The translations under genes and the position numbers were made by a program. The notes under the pieces are model-generated. The model was not told the DNA's origin. It did not search any database and saw only the letters and a program-made list of their open reading frames with translations. A stretch of 32,209 nt of DNA from Bacteroidota bacterium (GTDB taxonomy: Bacteria > Bacteroidota > Bacteroidia > Bacteroidales > DTGW01), in NCBI GenBank assembly GCA_029550865.1, contig JAKPGM010000018.1:1-32209 (forward strand). Reading direction: 5' to 3'. Shown one piece after another: positions 1 to 7,832 of this stretch (position 1 is the stretch's first letter; each line of letters opens with the position of its first letter).

Positions 1-104
1 AACGAGCATGTATGGCAGTATTCACAAACGAGAATGAAAATAATTTATCAGTTTCGTACTTGCCTATGTGTAGAAAGCTCATCACATGCGAGTTCCATCC
101 GGCC
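1..104 (+). repeat. Leader-element copy 1 (upstream of the SpoIIE gene)
   Basis: First copy of the dispersed element, cut at its 5' end by the window edge. It opens with AACGAGCATGTATGGCAGTA and closes with ACATGCGAGTTCCATCCGGC. The ends pair as AAC-GA-GCATGT with ACATGC-GA-GTT, leaving a tandem G-A mismatch. An internal hairpin pairs 28-37 with 48-57 (one mismatch, one G-U). Its middle is almost identical to the copy at 13883-13989. The 3' tail TTCCATCCG (93-101) can pair with CGGATGAAA (133-141), which contains the start codon at 136. An AT-rich spacer lies between. Same sense as the downstream gene. Confidence 0.9.
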
Positions 105-135
105 TTTTAAGAAAAATTTTTAAAATTATTTTCGG

Positions 136-2235
136 ATGAAATACAAGCTGTTTATTATCATTAGTTTGTTATTTATCACACCATTATTACGGGCTAATAA
201 TAAAATTGACAGTTTAAAAAAGGTGCTGCAAACAGCACATGAGGACACTGTTAAAATAAAGATATTAGGGAATATCGCCAACACCTTTCTCAACCAGCTG
301 GAATGGGACAGTGCCCTTTATTATTGCGAAAAAGCCATTGAAATAGGCGAATATGCTAATTATCCCCAGGAAATATTTCGTATCCTTTACTGGCAAGGAA
401 TAGCATACTACCGTAAGGGGGTCATTGAAAAAGCACTTCAAAGCTATTTAAAAGCCCTTGAACTGGCAAAGAAAGTAAATAGTCGCATGCAGGTGGACAT
501 TCTCAACGACATTGGCGTTCTTTATAAGTCACAGGGTGATTATTTAAAAGCTATTGAATACTTTCAGCGCAATCTCGAATTCGTAGAAGCTAATAAAGAT
601 AGCGTTCTTATTGGCAGAACGCTCAACAACATGGCAAATGTTTATTTTTCGTACGGAGTTTATACAAAAGCCATCGAATATTACGAACGAGCTACCAATA
701 TTTTCATGCGACTGGGCAAATTGAATTACGTGGGGTACCTGTATATGAACACAGGCGTGGCATACAAAAAGATTAACGCCAACGATAAAGCTCTGGAATA
801 TTTCCGTAAAAGCCAGGAGATATTTACCAAAATTGGATTTAAGCCTGGATTAGCCCAGGTGAATGGGGAAATGGGTACATTTTATGCTGAACAGGGGGAC
901 TACAATCGTGCACTTCGTTATGTAGAAGAAGCGCTTAACGTGTATAAATCGCTGGGAGAAAAATTATTAATTGCGCAAGCATTACGACAGTTGGGAGAGA
1001 TTTATCAAAAAGCCGGTTCCTACGGTACGGCATTGCAGTACTATAAACAAAGCATTGCTCTTTTTAAAGAACTCAACGCTAAAAAAGAATTACTCGATAG
1101 CTACGAAAACATGGCCAGTGTTTATTCTGCTATCGGTAACTACAAGCAAGCTTATGAATATTATAAAATATATTCCAATTTAAAAGACTCCGTTCTCAGT
1201 GAGGATTACTTACGCCAGATGCAGGAAAACGAAGCCCGTTATGAAAACGAAAAGAAAGAAAATGAAATAAAACTTCAAAAGGCTGAGCTAGCGAAAAAAG
1301 ATGCAGAATCGAAACGTAAGAGCATATTCCTACTAGCCGTTGGACTCATTGCTCTGATGGTTATGGGCTTTTCCATTATTATTTTCAAACAGTACGCTGA
1401 AAAGAAAAAAGCAAATATTCTACTGGCCGAACAAAACGAACAGATTAAAAAGCAGCGCGATCAAATCTTCCAGCAGAAAAAAGAAATTACCGACAGTATT
1501 CACTATGCAAGCCGAATTCAACGGGCAGTATTACCCTCTCCCAAAGTTCTCGAAGATTACAACATCCAATATTTCATTCTATACAAACCCAGGGATATTG
1601 TAAGTGGCGACTTTTACTGGATTAATGCAAAAGACAATAAGATTATAGTTACGGCAGCCGACTGTACGGGTCATGGTGTGCCAGGAGCCTTCATGAGCAT
1701 GTTGGGAATGGCACTGCTCAACGAAATTACCTCGAAGTCAGAAGTCACCTCTGCTGCCCAAATTCTTGATGAACTGCGTACCCTCGTCATCAAATCGCTA
1801 CATCAGAGTGGATCGGTTGAAGAAACGAAGGATGGAATGGATATGGCACTATGTGTGTTTGATACCGACCTGAAACGGGTACAGTTTGCCGGTGCCTTTA
1901 ATCCGCTATACCTGGTAAGAGGCAATGAACTCATCGAAGGACCGGCCGACCGGATGCCCGTGGGATTCCACGACAAACAAACAACCAACTTCACCAATAC
2001 CGAAATCCCCTTACAACCGGGGGATACCCTGTACATTTTCTCCGACGGTTATGTCGATCAATTTGGCGGCGAAAATGGTAAAAAGTTTATGGCCAAACGA
2101 TTTAAACAATTGCTCATCGACATCCACTATAAAGCCATGGAGGAACAAAAACAAATCCTCGATGTCACTATCACCGAATGGCGAGGCGAACTCGATCAGG
2201 TAGATGATATCCTGGTTATTGGAATGAGAGTATAG
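136..2235 (+). CDS. TPR-repeat membrane protein with SpoIIE/PP2C-type phosphatase domain
   Basis: A 699-residue signalling protein predicted to dephosphorylate serine/threonine phosphoproteins, probably within a partner-switching pathway. Residues 1-20 form a signal peptide. About residues 25-350 are tandem tetratricopeptide repeats, recognisable by recurring Y-x-x-A-x-x-Y/F patterns, and should be periplasmic. A charged coiled coil precedes a single transmembrane helix at about 396-417, and a second coiled coil leads into the cytoplasmic SpoIIE domain (about 455-699). Metal-binding acidic residues are visible in GDFYW (D492), in ADCTGHG (D509) and near the C-terminus in DQVDD. This architecture is common in Bacteroidota; the substrate cannot be told from sequence. 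The start codon lies inside a CGGATGAAA box complementary to the preceding leader element. It is convergent with the HIT gene, with 9 bases between them. Confidence 0.93.
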   Translation: MKYKLFIIISLLFITPLLRANNKIDSLKKVLQTAHEDTVKIKILGNIANTFLNQLEWDSALYYCEKAIEIGEYANYPQEIFRILYWQGIAYYRKGVIEKALQSYLKALELAKKVNSRMQVDILNDIGVLYKSQGDYLKAIEYFQRNLEFVEANKDSVLIGRTLNNMANVYFSYGVYTKAIEYYERATNIFMRLGKLNYVGYLYMNTGVAYKKINANDKALEYFRKSQEIFTKIGFKPGLAQVNGEMGTFYAEQGDYNRALRYVEEALNVYKSLGEKLLIAQALRQLGEIYQKAGSYGTALQYYKQSIALFKELNAKKELLDSYENMASVYSAIGNYKQAYEYYKIYSNLKDSVLSEDYLRQMQENEARYENEKKENEIKLQKAELAKKDAESKRKSIFLLAVGLIALMVMGFSIIIFKQYAEKKKANILLAEQNEQIKKQRDQIFQQKKEITDSIHYASRIQRAVLPSPKVLEDYNIQYFILYKPRDIVSGDFYWINAKDNKIIVTAADCTGHGVPGAFMSMLGMALLNEITSKSEVTSAAQILDELRTLVIKSLHQSGSVEETKDGMDMALCVFDTDLKRVQFAGAFNPLYLVRGNELIEGPADRMPVGFHDKQTTNFTNTEIPLQPGDTLYIFSDGYVDQFGGENGKKFMAKRFKQLLIDIHYKAMEEQKQILDVTITEWRGELDQVDDILVIGMRV

Positions 2236-2244
2236 GTAGCAAAA

Positions 2245-2649
2245 TTATCCTATTTCAAAAGCCTGGCGGATCCGAGCAGCAATATCTTCGAATTCTTCCT
2301 TTGTTAATTTTAGCTTAGGATTCGAAAAATTCATATCGTTGATACCCGATATCAAAGGGATAAGATGAATATGGGCATGCGGAACCTCAAGCCCAACAAC
2401 CGATATTCCAATACGATGGCAGGGAACTACCTTTTCAATGGCACGAGCTACCCGTTTTGAAAATGCCATTAACTCACCCAATAGAGCATCGTCGATGTCA
2501 AAAATATAATCAATCTCTTTTTTGGGTACCACCAGGGTATGCCCCTTCACCAATGGATTGATATCGAGAAAAGCAAAACAATGCTCATTCTCTGCGATTT
2601 TGTAACAGGGAATTTCCCCACTGATAATGCGCGAAAATATACTTGGCAT
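2245..2649 (-). CDS. HIT-family nucleotide-binding hydrolase
   Basis: A 134-residue histidine-triad protein of the Hint/HinT type, a cytoplasmic nucleoside phosphoramidase or nucleotide hydrolase. The defining motif is H91-A-H93-I-H95-L-I; the middle histidine is the family nucleophile. The N-terminus SIFSRIISGEIP and the segment GHTLVVPK match the usual Hint core, and the length is normal. It is the last gene of a probable korA-korB-HIT operon, starting 31 bases after korB ends. Its cellular substrate is unknown, and the link to KorAB may be positional only. Confidence 0.93.
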   Translation of the reverse strand: MPSIFSRIISGEIPCYKIAENEHCFAFLDINPLVKGHTLVVPKKEIDYIFDIDDALLGELMAFSKRVARAIEKVVPCHRIGISVVGLEVPHAHIHLIPLISGINDMNFSNPKLKLTKEEFEDIAARIRQAFEIG

Positions 2650-2680
2650 GGCTCTTGATTTTTACAACAAATTTATAAAA

Positions 2681-3718
2681 TCAATTGATTTCAAAAACCG
2701 AACCGCTGTTTAGCAAATCATCTACGCAACGAATATTAGATGTTTCCTTAGCCCTATTAATTTGCTCTACCATTAAATCGTCGAAAGTAGGTTTTTTTAC
2801 CATGCGTATAACACCCACAGGCAAAGGATATTGTGGTGGCATCATCTGGCAAAGCATCGTGTGCAGGTAAAAATTGTCCTCATAGGGACGATGAACCAAA
2901 ATATCCTGTAAAGAAGCATCTTTACCCAGCTCAACCACAACCAGTTTACCCTCTTTCCATGCAATCCCTTTATCTCTATTTTTGCCAAAAATCATGGGTT
3001 CATCGGGGGTAAGTATCAAAATATTATCGTCGCGTGTTTCTTTATTAGTCAAATGTTCATAGGCCTTATCATTAAATATGACACAGTTTTGAAGCACCTC
3101 AACCATGGAGGTTCCATCGTGTTTAGCAGCAAGATAGAGGACTTCAGATAACAATTGGGGCATATTGTCGATAACGCGAGCAAAAAAAGTACCCTGTGCC
3201 CCCAATACCAGCTGTCCAACATTAAAACTATCCTCAATGGTACCATCGGGCGAAGTTTTGGTTACCGTTCCCCTGGGCGTTGTGGGAGAAAATTGTCCCT
3301 TAGTCAAGCCGTATATTTGATTGTTAAAAAGAATGATATTTACATCGACATTACGACGAATTACATGTATAAAATGGTTTCCCCCAATGGCAAGCGAATC
3401 ACCATCGCCGGTCGATACCCACACGCTCAACCCTGGATTGGCCAGCTTAACCCCAGTTGCGATTGCATGCGCTCGCCCATGGATACCATGAAAACCGTAA
3501 GTGTTAACGTAATAGGGAAAACGTGACGAACATCCAATACCCGATACAATAACAAAATTTTCTTTCCTATATCCGATGCGAGGAAAAGCATTTTCTACTG
3601 CCGAAAGGATAATATGCGAGCCACATCCCGGACACCATTTAACAGTTTGGTCGCTTACAAAATCTTCTTTCTTCAATTCAACCGGCGATGTTTCTATGCT
3701 ATTACGAATAGGTTTCAT
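2681..3718 (-). CDS. korB: 2-oxoacid:ferredoxin oxidoreductase, beta subunit
   Basis: The thiamine-diphosphate-binding subunit (345 residues) of a 2-oxoglutarate-type 2-oxoacid:ferredoxin oxidoreductase, which oxidatively decarboxylates a 2-oxoacid to its acyl-CoA and reduces ferredoxin. The cluster cysteines expected in two-subunit OFORs are present: C29 and C32 in WCPGCGSH, C63 in GIGCSSR and C212 in LQNCVIF. The ThDP/Mg motif is GDGDS at 104-108, followed by NNQIYGLT at 132-139. It starts 5 bases after the korA stop, so the two are translationally close and co-transcribed. Substrate (2-oxoglutarate versus pyruvate or branched acids) is inferred from overall resemblance to KorB and is not certain. 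Confidence 0.93.
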   Translation of the reverse strand: MKPIRNSIETSPVELKKEDFVSDQTVKWCPGCGSHIILSAVENAFPRIGYRKENFVIVSGIGCSSRFPYYVNTYGFHGIHGRAHAIATGVKLANPGLSVWVSTGDGDSLAIGGNHFIHVIRRNVDVNIILFNNQIYGLTKGQFSPTTPRGTVTKTSPDGTIEDSFNVGQLVLGAQGTFFARVIDNMPQLLSEVLYLAAKHDGTSMVEVLQNCVIFNDKAYEHLTNKETRDDNILILTPDEPMIFGKNRDKGIAWKEGKLVVVELGKDASLQDILVHRPYEDNFYLHTMLCQMMPPQYPLPVGVIRMVKKPTFDDLMVEQINRAKETSNIRCVDDLLNSGSVFEIN

Positions 3719-3723
3719 ATTGA

Positions 3724-5544
3724 TTACAAATATTTCAAAATAGCTTCTTTAATTTCTACTTGGGTAAATGGTAGCCCCTGTATCTTATTATATTGCAGGT
3801 ATGTAAATTGGGGGAAACACATACGCAAATAATTGGCAAATTGTCCGGAATTGAGTTCACATACCAGAATTTTCCGGTAATGGCTAAAAATATCAGCCGT
3901 ATTAGCAGGTAATGGGAAAAGATAATTAAAATTTGTATGTGCTACAGGATAGCCTTCCTGTAAGAGTTCTTCAATGGCAGCATGAATAACGCCTTCGGTA
4001 CTTCCCCAGCTAACCACCAATAGATCACCCTGATGGTTACCAGTAACCGTCTGCGAGGGTAAATCATCGGCAATTTTCAGCACTTTATTTTTGCGAAGTT
4101 CAACCATTTTTTGGTGGTTAAGCGGGTCGGTAGTCACTATTCCTGAGACATCTTCCTTTTCGAGTCCACCAATTCTGTGTCGCATACCTTCGGTACCGGG
4201 GATAGCCCAATATCGAACCAGTGTATCGGGATTTCGTCGATATGGCTTATATTCTTCGCCAGGTTTAGCAAAAGGCGGATGAATGGCAGGCATATCTGCC
4301 ATACGGGGTATACGAAATAACTGAGACCCATTACCCAAAAATCCATCGGTAAGCAGGATAACTGGGGTCATGTGTTCCAGGGCTATTTTTGCAGCGTTAA
4401 AAGCGTAATAGAAACAATTCGATGGAGATGAAGCCGCAATGACGGGGATAGGCGCTTCGCCAGTACGACCAAACAGGGCATGATAGAGGTCACTTTGTTC
4501 GGCCTTGGTGGGCATACCCGTCGAAGGACCTGCTCGCTGAACATCCACAATAACCAAAGGTAGTTCAGTCATCACCGCCAATCCAAGCGCTTCAGTTTTC
4601 AGCGACAAACCAGGACCCGATGTAGTGGTTACCCCCAGTGCCCCCGCAAACGAAGCCCCTAACGCCGAGGTGATGGCTGCTATTTCATCCTCAGCCTGAA
4701 AAACTTTAACCCCCAAGGATTTGTGCTTGGCAAGTTCAATAAGAATATCAGAAGCAGGCGTAATTGGATATGACCCCAAAAAAAGCTGTAAACCAGCCTT
4801 TTCTGCAGCTGCCAATAAACCCCATGCAGTGGCTATATTGCCTGTGATATTCCGATATTTACCCTTCTCGAGCTTAGCAGGTGGTACATGTATCTTCGAT
4901 TCTACTGCTTCGATATTTTCGGCAAAATTGTATCCAGCTTCCAGAACAATCTTGTTGGTTTCAGTTGCCAGGGAATCTTTCCCAAACTTTTTCTCAAAAT
5001 AGGCAAAGGTTAAGTCCAGCTTTCTGTTAAGCAAATAGTATATTATCCCAAGGGCAAACATATTTTTCGAACGGTCGGCCACTTTGGGTGCTAACTGAAA
5101 TTTTTCCAGAGTTTTACGTGTAAGTGAGGTAATAGGGGCTTTAATTACATGGAACGCCCCCAGAGTACCATCGTTCAAAGGATTAGAACTGTAGCCCGCC
5201 TTTTGACAGGCTTCAGCTGTAAAAGCATCTTCGTCGAGAATAATCGTTGCCCCCTTTTTGGCCCACTTGAGATTTGCCTTTAAGGAAGCTGGATTCATAG
5301 CAATCAAAATATCGCAAAAATCGCCAAAAGTATAAATTCGTTTTTTCCCAATATGCACCTGAAAACCCGATACTCCAGCAACGGTATTTCTTGGGGCTCG
5401 TATCTCTGCCGGATAATCCGGAAAAGTAGCCAGATCGTTTCCAAAAATAGCCGAATTATCAGAGAAGATATTGCCAATCAACTGCATGCCATCCCCTGAG
5501 TCGCCGGCAAATTTAATTACCACGCTTTCCTTTTCGTTTACCAT
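3724..5544 (-). CDS. korA: 2-oxoacid:ferredoxin oxidoreductase, fused gamma-alpha subunit
   Basis: A 606-residue subunit in which the gamma domain (about 1-190, opening with the glycine-rich KFAGDSGDGMQLIG) is fused to the alpha/pyrimidine-binding domain (from about 210, with SYPITPASDI and the downstream TTSGPGLSLKTEA). This fused arrangement is the usual Bacteroidota KorA form. With KorB it makes a complete two-subunit enzyme, so this organism can couple 2-oxoacid oxidation to ferredoxin in the cytoplasm. It leads the korA-korB-HIT operon. A TAnnTTTG promoter box at 5700-5707 reads toward it, and a leader-element copy (5589-5685) lies between that box and the start codon, implying a structured 5' UTR of about 150 nt. 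Confidence 0.94.
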   Translation of the reverse strand: MVNEKESVVIKFAGDSGDGMQLIGNIFSDNSAIFGNDLATFPDYPAEIRAPRNTVAGVSGFQVHIGKKRIYTFGDFCDILIAMNPASLKANLKWAKKGATIILDEDAFTAEACQKAGYSSNPLNDGTLGAFHVIKAPITSLTRKTLEKFQLAPKVADRSKNMFALGIIYYLLNRKLDLTFAYFEKKFGKDSLATETNKIVLEAGYNFAENIEAVESKIHVPPAKLEKGKYRNITGNIATAWGLLAAAEKAGLQLFLGSYPITPASDILIELAKHKSLGVKVFQAEDEIAAITSALGASFAGALGVTTTSGPGLSLKTEALGLAVMTELPLVIVDVQRAGPSTGMPTKAEQSDLYHALFGRTGEAPIPVIAASSPSNCFYYAFNAAKIALEHMTPVILLTDGFLGNGSQLFRIPRMADMPAIHPPFAKPGEEYKPYRRNPDTLVRYWAIPGTEGMRHRIGGLEKEDVSGIVTTDPLNHQKMVELRKNKVLKIADDLPSQTVTGNHQGDLLVVSWGSTEGVIHAAIEELLQEGYPVAHTNFNYLFPLPANTADIFSHYRKILVCELNSGQFANYLRMCFPQFTYLQYNKIQGLPFTQVEIKEAILKYL

Positions 5545-5588
5545 ATTCCTTCCTTTGCATCCGAAGATAAGTTAATATTATTATAGCT

Positions 5589-5685
5589 GGCCGGAACTCG
5601 CATTGATATATTTTGTACCACAAAATCAAGCAGGTCTGAGAAATCATACTGGTATTGTGAATACTGCCCAACATGCTCGTTTCTC
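5589..5685 (-). repeat. Leader-element copy B (upstream of korA)
   Basis: Read on the minus strand it begins GAAACGAGCATGTTGGGCAG, continues TATTCACAAT, shares CCTGCTTGATTTTG with copies C, E and F, and ends AATGCGAGTTCCGGCC. The outer stem AAC-GA-GCAT / ATGC-GA-GTT is kept. The CATCCG tail seen in other copies is shortened by 4 bases to TTCCGGCC, although a downstream TTCGGATG (about 5559-5566) is still present. It should be transcribed as part of the korA leader. Confidence 0.85.
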
Positions 5686-5699
5686 CTGTAAATAAGTGA

Positions 5700-5732
5700 C
5701 AAAAATATATTTAATTGGGAACTTTTTATCAA
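5700..5732 (-). promoter_or_regulatory. Predicted korA promoter (TTG-N22-TATTTTTG)
   Basis: On the minus strand, TATTTTTG (5707-5700) fits the Bacteroidota -7 consensus TAnnTTTG exactly, and TTG (5732-5730) lies 22 bases upstream, within the usual spacing for the -33 element. Transcription would begin near 5693, just before the leader-element copy. Confidence 0.65.
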
Positions 5733-5767
5733 AATACATAAAAAAATCGACATGTTTGAATATGTGG

Positions 5768-5829
5768 CTTGAAGCTATACACACGTGTTCCAACTAACCG
5801 CTGTAAAAATAAATTATATTCGGATGAAG
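5768..5829 (+). repeat. Possible degenerate leader-element remnant upstream of the carbonic anhydrase
   Basis: ACACACGTGTTCCAACTAACC followed by an AT-rich spacer and TTCGGATGAA resembles the 3' part of the element (ACATGCGAGTTCCATCCGGC, AT-rich spacer, TTCGGATGAA) in the plus sense. The 5' half cannot be aligned convincingly, and the likely promoter at 5884 lies downstream of it, so it would not be in the transcript. Resemblance by chance is possible. Confidence 0.35.
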
Positions 5830-5883
5830 CAGAACAAATTTATACAAAGAAATGTTTACTGGATAAAGTAATATCGAAAGCCA

Positions 5884-5891
5884 TATATTTG
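5884..5891 (+). promoter_or_regulatory. -7 promoter box for the carbonic anhydrase gene
   Basis: TATATTTG matches TAnnTTTG exactly, 20 bases before the ATG at 5912. No good TTG is seen at the -33 position. The closeness of the box to the upstream TTG triplet at 5903 favours the ATG at 5912 as the start. Confidence 0.55.
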
Positions 5892-5911
5892 CAATTGTAT
5901 AATTGAACACC

Positions 5912-6436
5912 ATGGCGCTGATAAAAAGTGTACGCGGATTTACTCCTATCATTGGGAATAATTGTTATTTGGCCGATAATGCAACTATTGTCGGCGACGT
6001 TGTTATTGGCGACGACTGCAGCATCTGGTTTAATACGGTGCTTCGGGGCGATGTAAATTCAATCCGTATCGGTAACAAAGTAAATATTCAGGATAATGCG
6101 GTTTTGCATTGTCTTTACCAGCGGTCGGTTATTCACATCGGCGACGAAGTTTCCATTGGACACAATGCTGTGATACATGGAGCCACTATCCATAACCATG
6201 TACTGATTGGCATAGGTGCTATAGTACTCGATTTTGCTGAGATAGGAGAAAATTCTATTATTGCTGCAGGCTCGGTGGTACTCGAAGGAACTAAAGTTGA
6301 ACCTAACAGCATATACGCAGGTGTTCCAGCAAAATTTGTAAAACATGTTGATGCCCGGCATACCGAAGAAATGATTCGCAAAATTGCCAATAATTACCTC
6401 ATGTATGCCAGCTGGTATGCGTCCGAGGAGAAATAG
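5912..6436 (+). CDS. Gamma-class carbonic anhydrase family protein (left-handed beta-helix)
   Basis: A 174-residue hexapeptide-repeat protein of the gamma-carbonic anhydrase/YrdA-CaiE type. The whole chain shows the left-handed beta-helix pattern of isoleucine/valine every six residues (for example IVGDVVIGDDC). Likely zinc ligands are H66 (NAVLH), H84 and H89 (GHNAVIH), with the 5-residue spacing expected from the archaeal Cam enzyme. N-terminal WFNTVLRGDVN is a family signature. It may interconvert CO2 and bicarbonate, but many family members are inactive and activity cannot be decided here. An in-frame TTG at 5903 would add three residues; ATG 5912 (MALIK) is preferred. Divergent from korA and convergent with metF, ending 5 bases from it. 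Confidence 0.9.
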   Translation: MALIKSVRGFTPIIGNNCYLADNATIVGDVVIGDDCSIWFNTVLRGDVNSIRIGNKVNIQDNAVLHCLYQRSVIHIGDEVSIGHNAVIHGATIHNHVLIGIGAIVLDFAEIGENSIIAAGSVVLEGTKVEPNSIYAGVPAKFVKHVDARHTEEMIRKIANNYLMYASWYASEEK

Positions 6437-6441
6437 CCTGT

Positions 6442-7395
6442 TTAAAAAAGTGCCTTAGCAATACGTTTTACATTATCGGATATCCCATAGGTATAGAAGT
6501 GAATAGCAGGTACCCCAAATGCCATGAGCTCTTTACCTTGCTGAATAGCCCATTCTATGCCAACTTCTTTCACCTGTTGATTGGTCTCACATTTTTCCAA
6601 CTCCCGGTAAAATTCCTGTGGAATATCACAGCTGAAAATCTGAGGTACCAGCTTGATATCATTGAGCGTAGCCAATGGTTTAATACCCGGAACAATGGGT
6701 ACTTGAATTCCAATAGCACGACAACGCTGAACAAAATCAAAAAATTTCTGATTATCGAAAAATAGCTGGGTAACAATATATTCAGCACCTGCGTCAACTT
6801 TTTCCTTAAGGTACTTCAGGTCGGTTTCCATATTAGGCGCTTCCACATGTTTTTCGGGGTATCCAGCCACTCCAACGCTAAAATTGGTAGGTTGTGGATC
6901 CTTTAAATTGGTATCGAGATAACGCCCTGCATTCATATCCATGACCTGTCGTACCAGATCAACAGTATGCGCATGACCATTTTTTTCTGGCACAAAAATT
7001 TTCTGTCCTTTAGGCGCATCGCCACGTAACAACAACAGATTATGTATCTCGAGAAAATGAAAATCTATCAACAAATCCTCAATATCATCCTTTGTATGCC
7101 CTCCACAAATCACATGAGGAACCACTGTGACATTATATCTGAAACGAATGGCTGCCGATAGCGCCACATTTCCCGGACGTTTTCGCACCACACGCTTTTC
7201 AAGCGTACCATCAGGTAAAGGAAAATACACCGTTTCTCGCTGATGATAAGTAATGTTTATATTCAGCGGTTCAAATTCTATAAGGGGATCAATAGCCCTA
7301 TATATATCCTCTATGCTTCGTCCCTTTAAGGGTGGCAATAATTCAAAAGAAAATAATGTCTTTTGGGTAGTACGTAATTTTTCTGCAACTATCAT
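6442..7395 (-). CDS. metF: Methylenetetrahydrofolate reductase
   Basis: A 317-residue flavin enzyme that reduces 5,10-methylenetetrahydrofolate to 5-methyltetrahydrofolate for methionine synthesis. The TIM-barrel N-terminus contains FSFELLPP with the catalytic-type glutamate, then NINITYHQRE, LLLLRGD and the flavin-region SVGVAGYPEKH; the C-terminal half has YIVTQLFFDN and PIVPGIKP. All are diagnostic of MetF. An upstream TTG (7434) would extend the protein by 13 unlikely residues. ATG 7395 is chosen because a perfect TATTTTTG promoter box lies at 7412-7419, inside that extension. No other methionine gene is adjacent. Confidence 0.95.
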   Translation of the reverse strand: MIVAEKLRTTQKTLFSFELLPPLKGRSIEDIYRAIDPLIEFEPLNINITYHQRETVYFPLPDGTLEKRVVRKRPGNVALSAAIRFRYNVTVVPHVICGGHTKDDIEDLLIDFHFLEIHNLLLLRGDAPKGQKIFVPEKNGHAHTVDLVRQVMDMNAGRYLDTNLKDPQPTNFSVGVAGYPEKHVEAPNMETDLKYLKEKVDAGAEYIVTQLFFDNQKFFDFVQRCRAIGIQVPIVPGIKPLATLNDIKLVPQIFSCDIPQEFYRELEKCETNQQVKEVGIEWAIQQGKELMAFGVPAIHFYTYGISDNVKRIAKALF

Positions 7396-7411
7396 ATCTG
7401 TGCTTTTAGGG

Positions 7412-7419
7412 CAAAAATA
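7412..7419 (-). promoter_or_regulatory. -7 promoter box for metF
   Basis: On the minus strand TATTTTTG matches TAnnTTTG, 17 bases from the metF ATG. A second exact match, TAAATTTG, lies farther up at 7549-7556. Neither has a convincing -33 TTG. Confidence 0.45.
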
Positions 7420-7717
7420 AAAAAAGCCTCGCAATTAAAAAGATTTAGTAAAAAAAGAAATCTGCTAAAAATCTTTTATGCAGCTATAATACCTAAAAAG
7501 TCTCGATGTTTATCGAAAATCTATTATTTTAAAATACAATATATCCCACAAATTTATTACACCGGTCGTGTAGAAAGTCCTATTGCTACAACTTTTTTTA
7601 CAAAATACATACTTTTCTAAAACATCTTATATCCTTTACCACGAAATAATAATCTTTACTTTGTGTAAAAAGTTAGCCAAACTTTTTACTTCACTCAAAC
7701 CAGCAAAATTTCTTTTC

Positions 7718-7803
7718 ATGAAATGAGCATTATGGCAGTATTCACAAATAAGTATGAAAATAATTGTGCATACCTGCTTGGTTTTGTGTTGTATGCGAAT
7801 TAT
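7718..7803 (+). repeat. Leader-element copy C (upstream of the GH31 gene)
   Basis: Most diverged full copy: ATGAAATGAGCATTATGGCA, then GTATTCACAAATAAGTATG, CATACCTGCTTGGTTTTGTG and GTATGCGAATT. The outer stem reads AAT-GA-GCAT / ATGC-GA-ATT, so the C-G pair flanking the G-A mismatches in other copies is replaced by T-A on both sides. The internal hairpin GTATG (7752-7756) / CATAC (7769-7773) is kept. It ends 30 bases before the GH31 start codon and has the same sense. The remaining bases of the 7396-7832 gap are AT-rich with nothing else recognisable. Confidence 0.8.
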
Positions 7804-7832
7804 TGTATAATAAACATTTAAAATATCTACAA

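Noticed and set aside
8-37. Mini-ORF inside the leader element (MYGSIHKRE, with MYSSIHKRE or MYSSIHKRV in other copies), a possible leader peptide
   Set aside because: Copies B and C change or lose the frame, and conservation is explained better by the RNA stems. No ribosome-binding signal was recognised.
5538-5753. 71-codon minus-strand ORF across copy B
   Set aside because: It consists of leader-element and promoter sequence, overlaps the korA start and resembles no protein.
7764-7832. N-terminal extension of the GH31 protein
   Set aside because: The extension is translated leader element; the hydrophobic signal begins at MKAKVM (7833).
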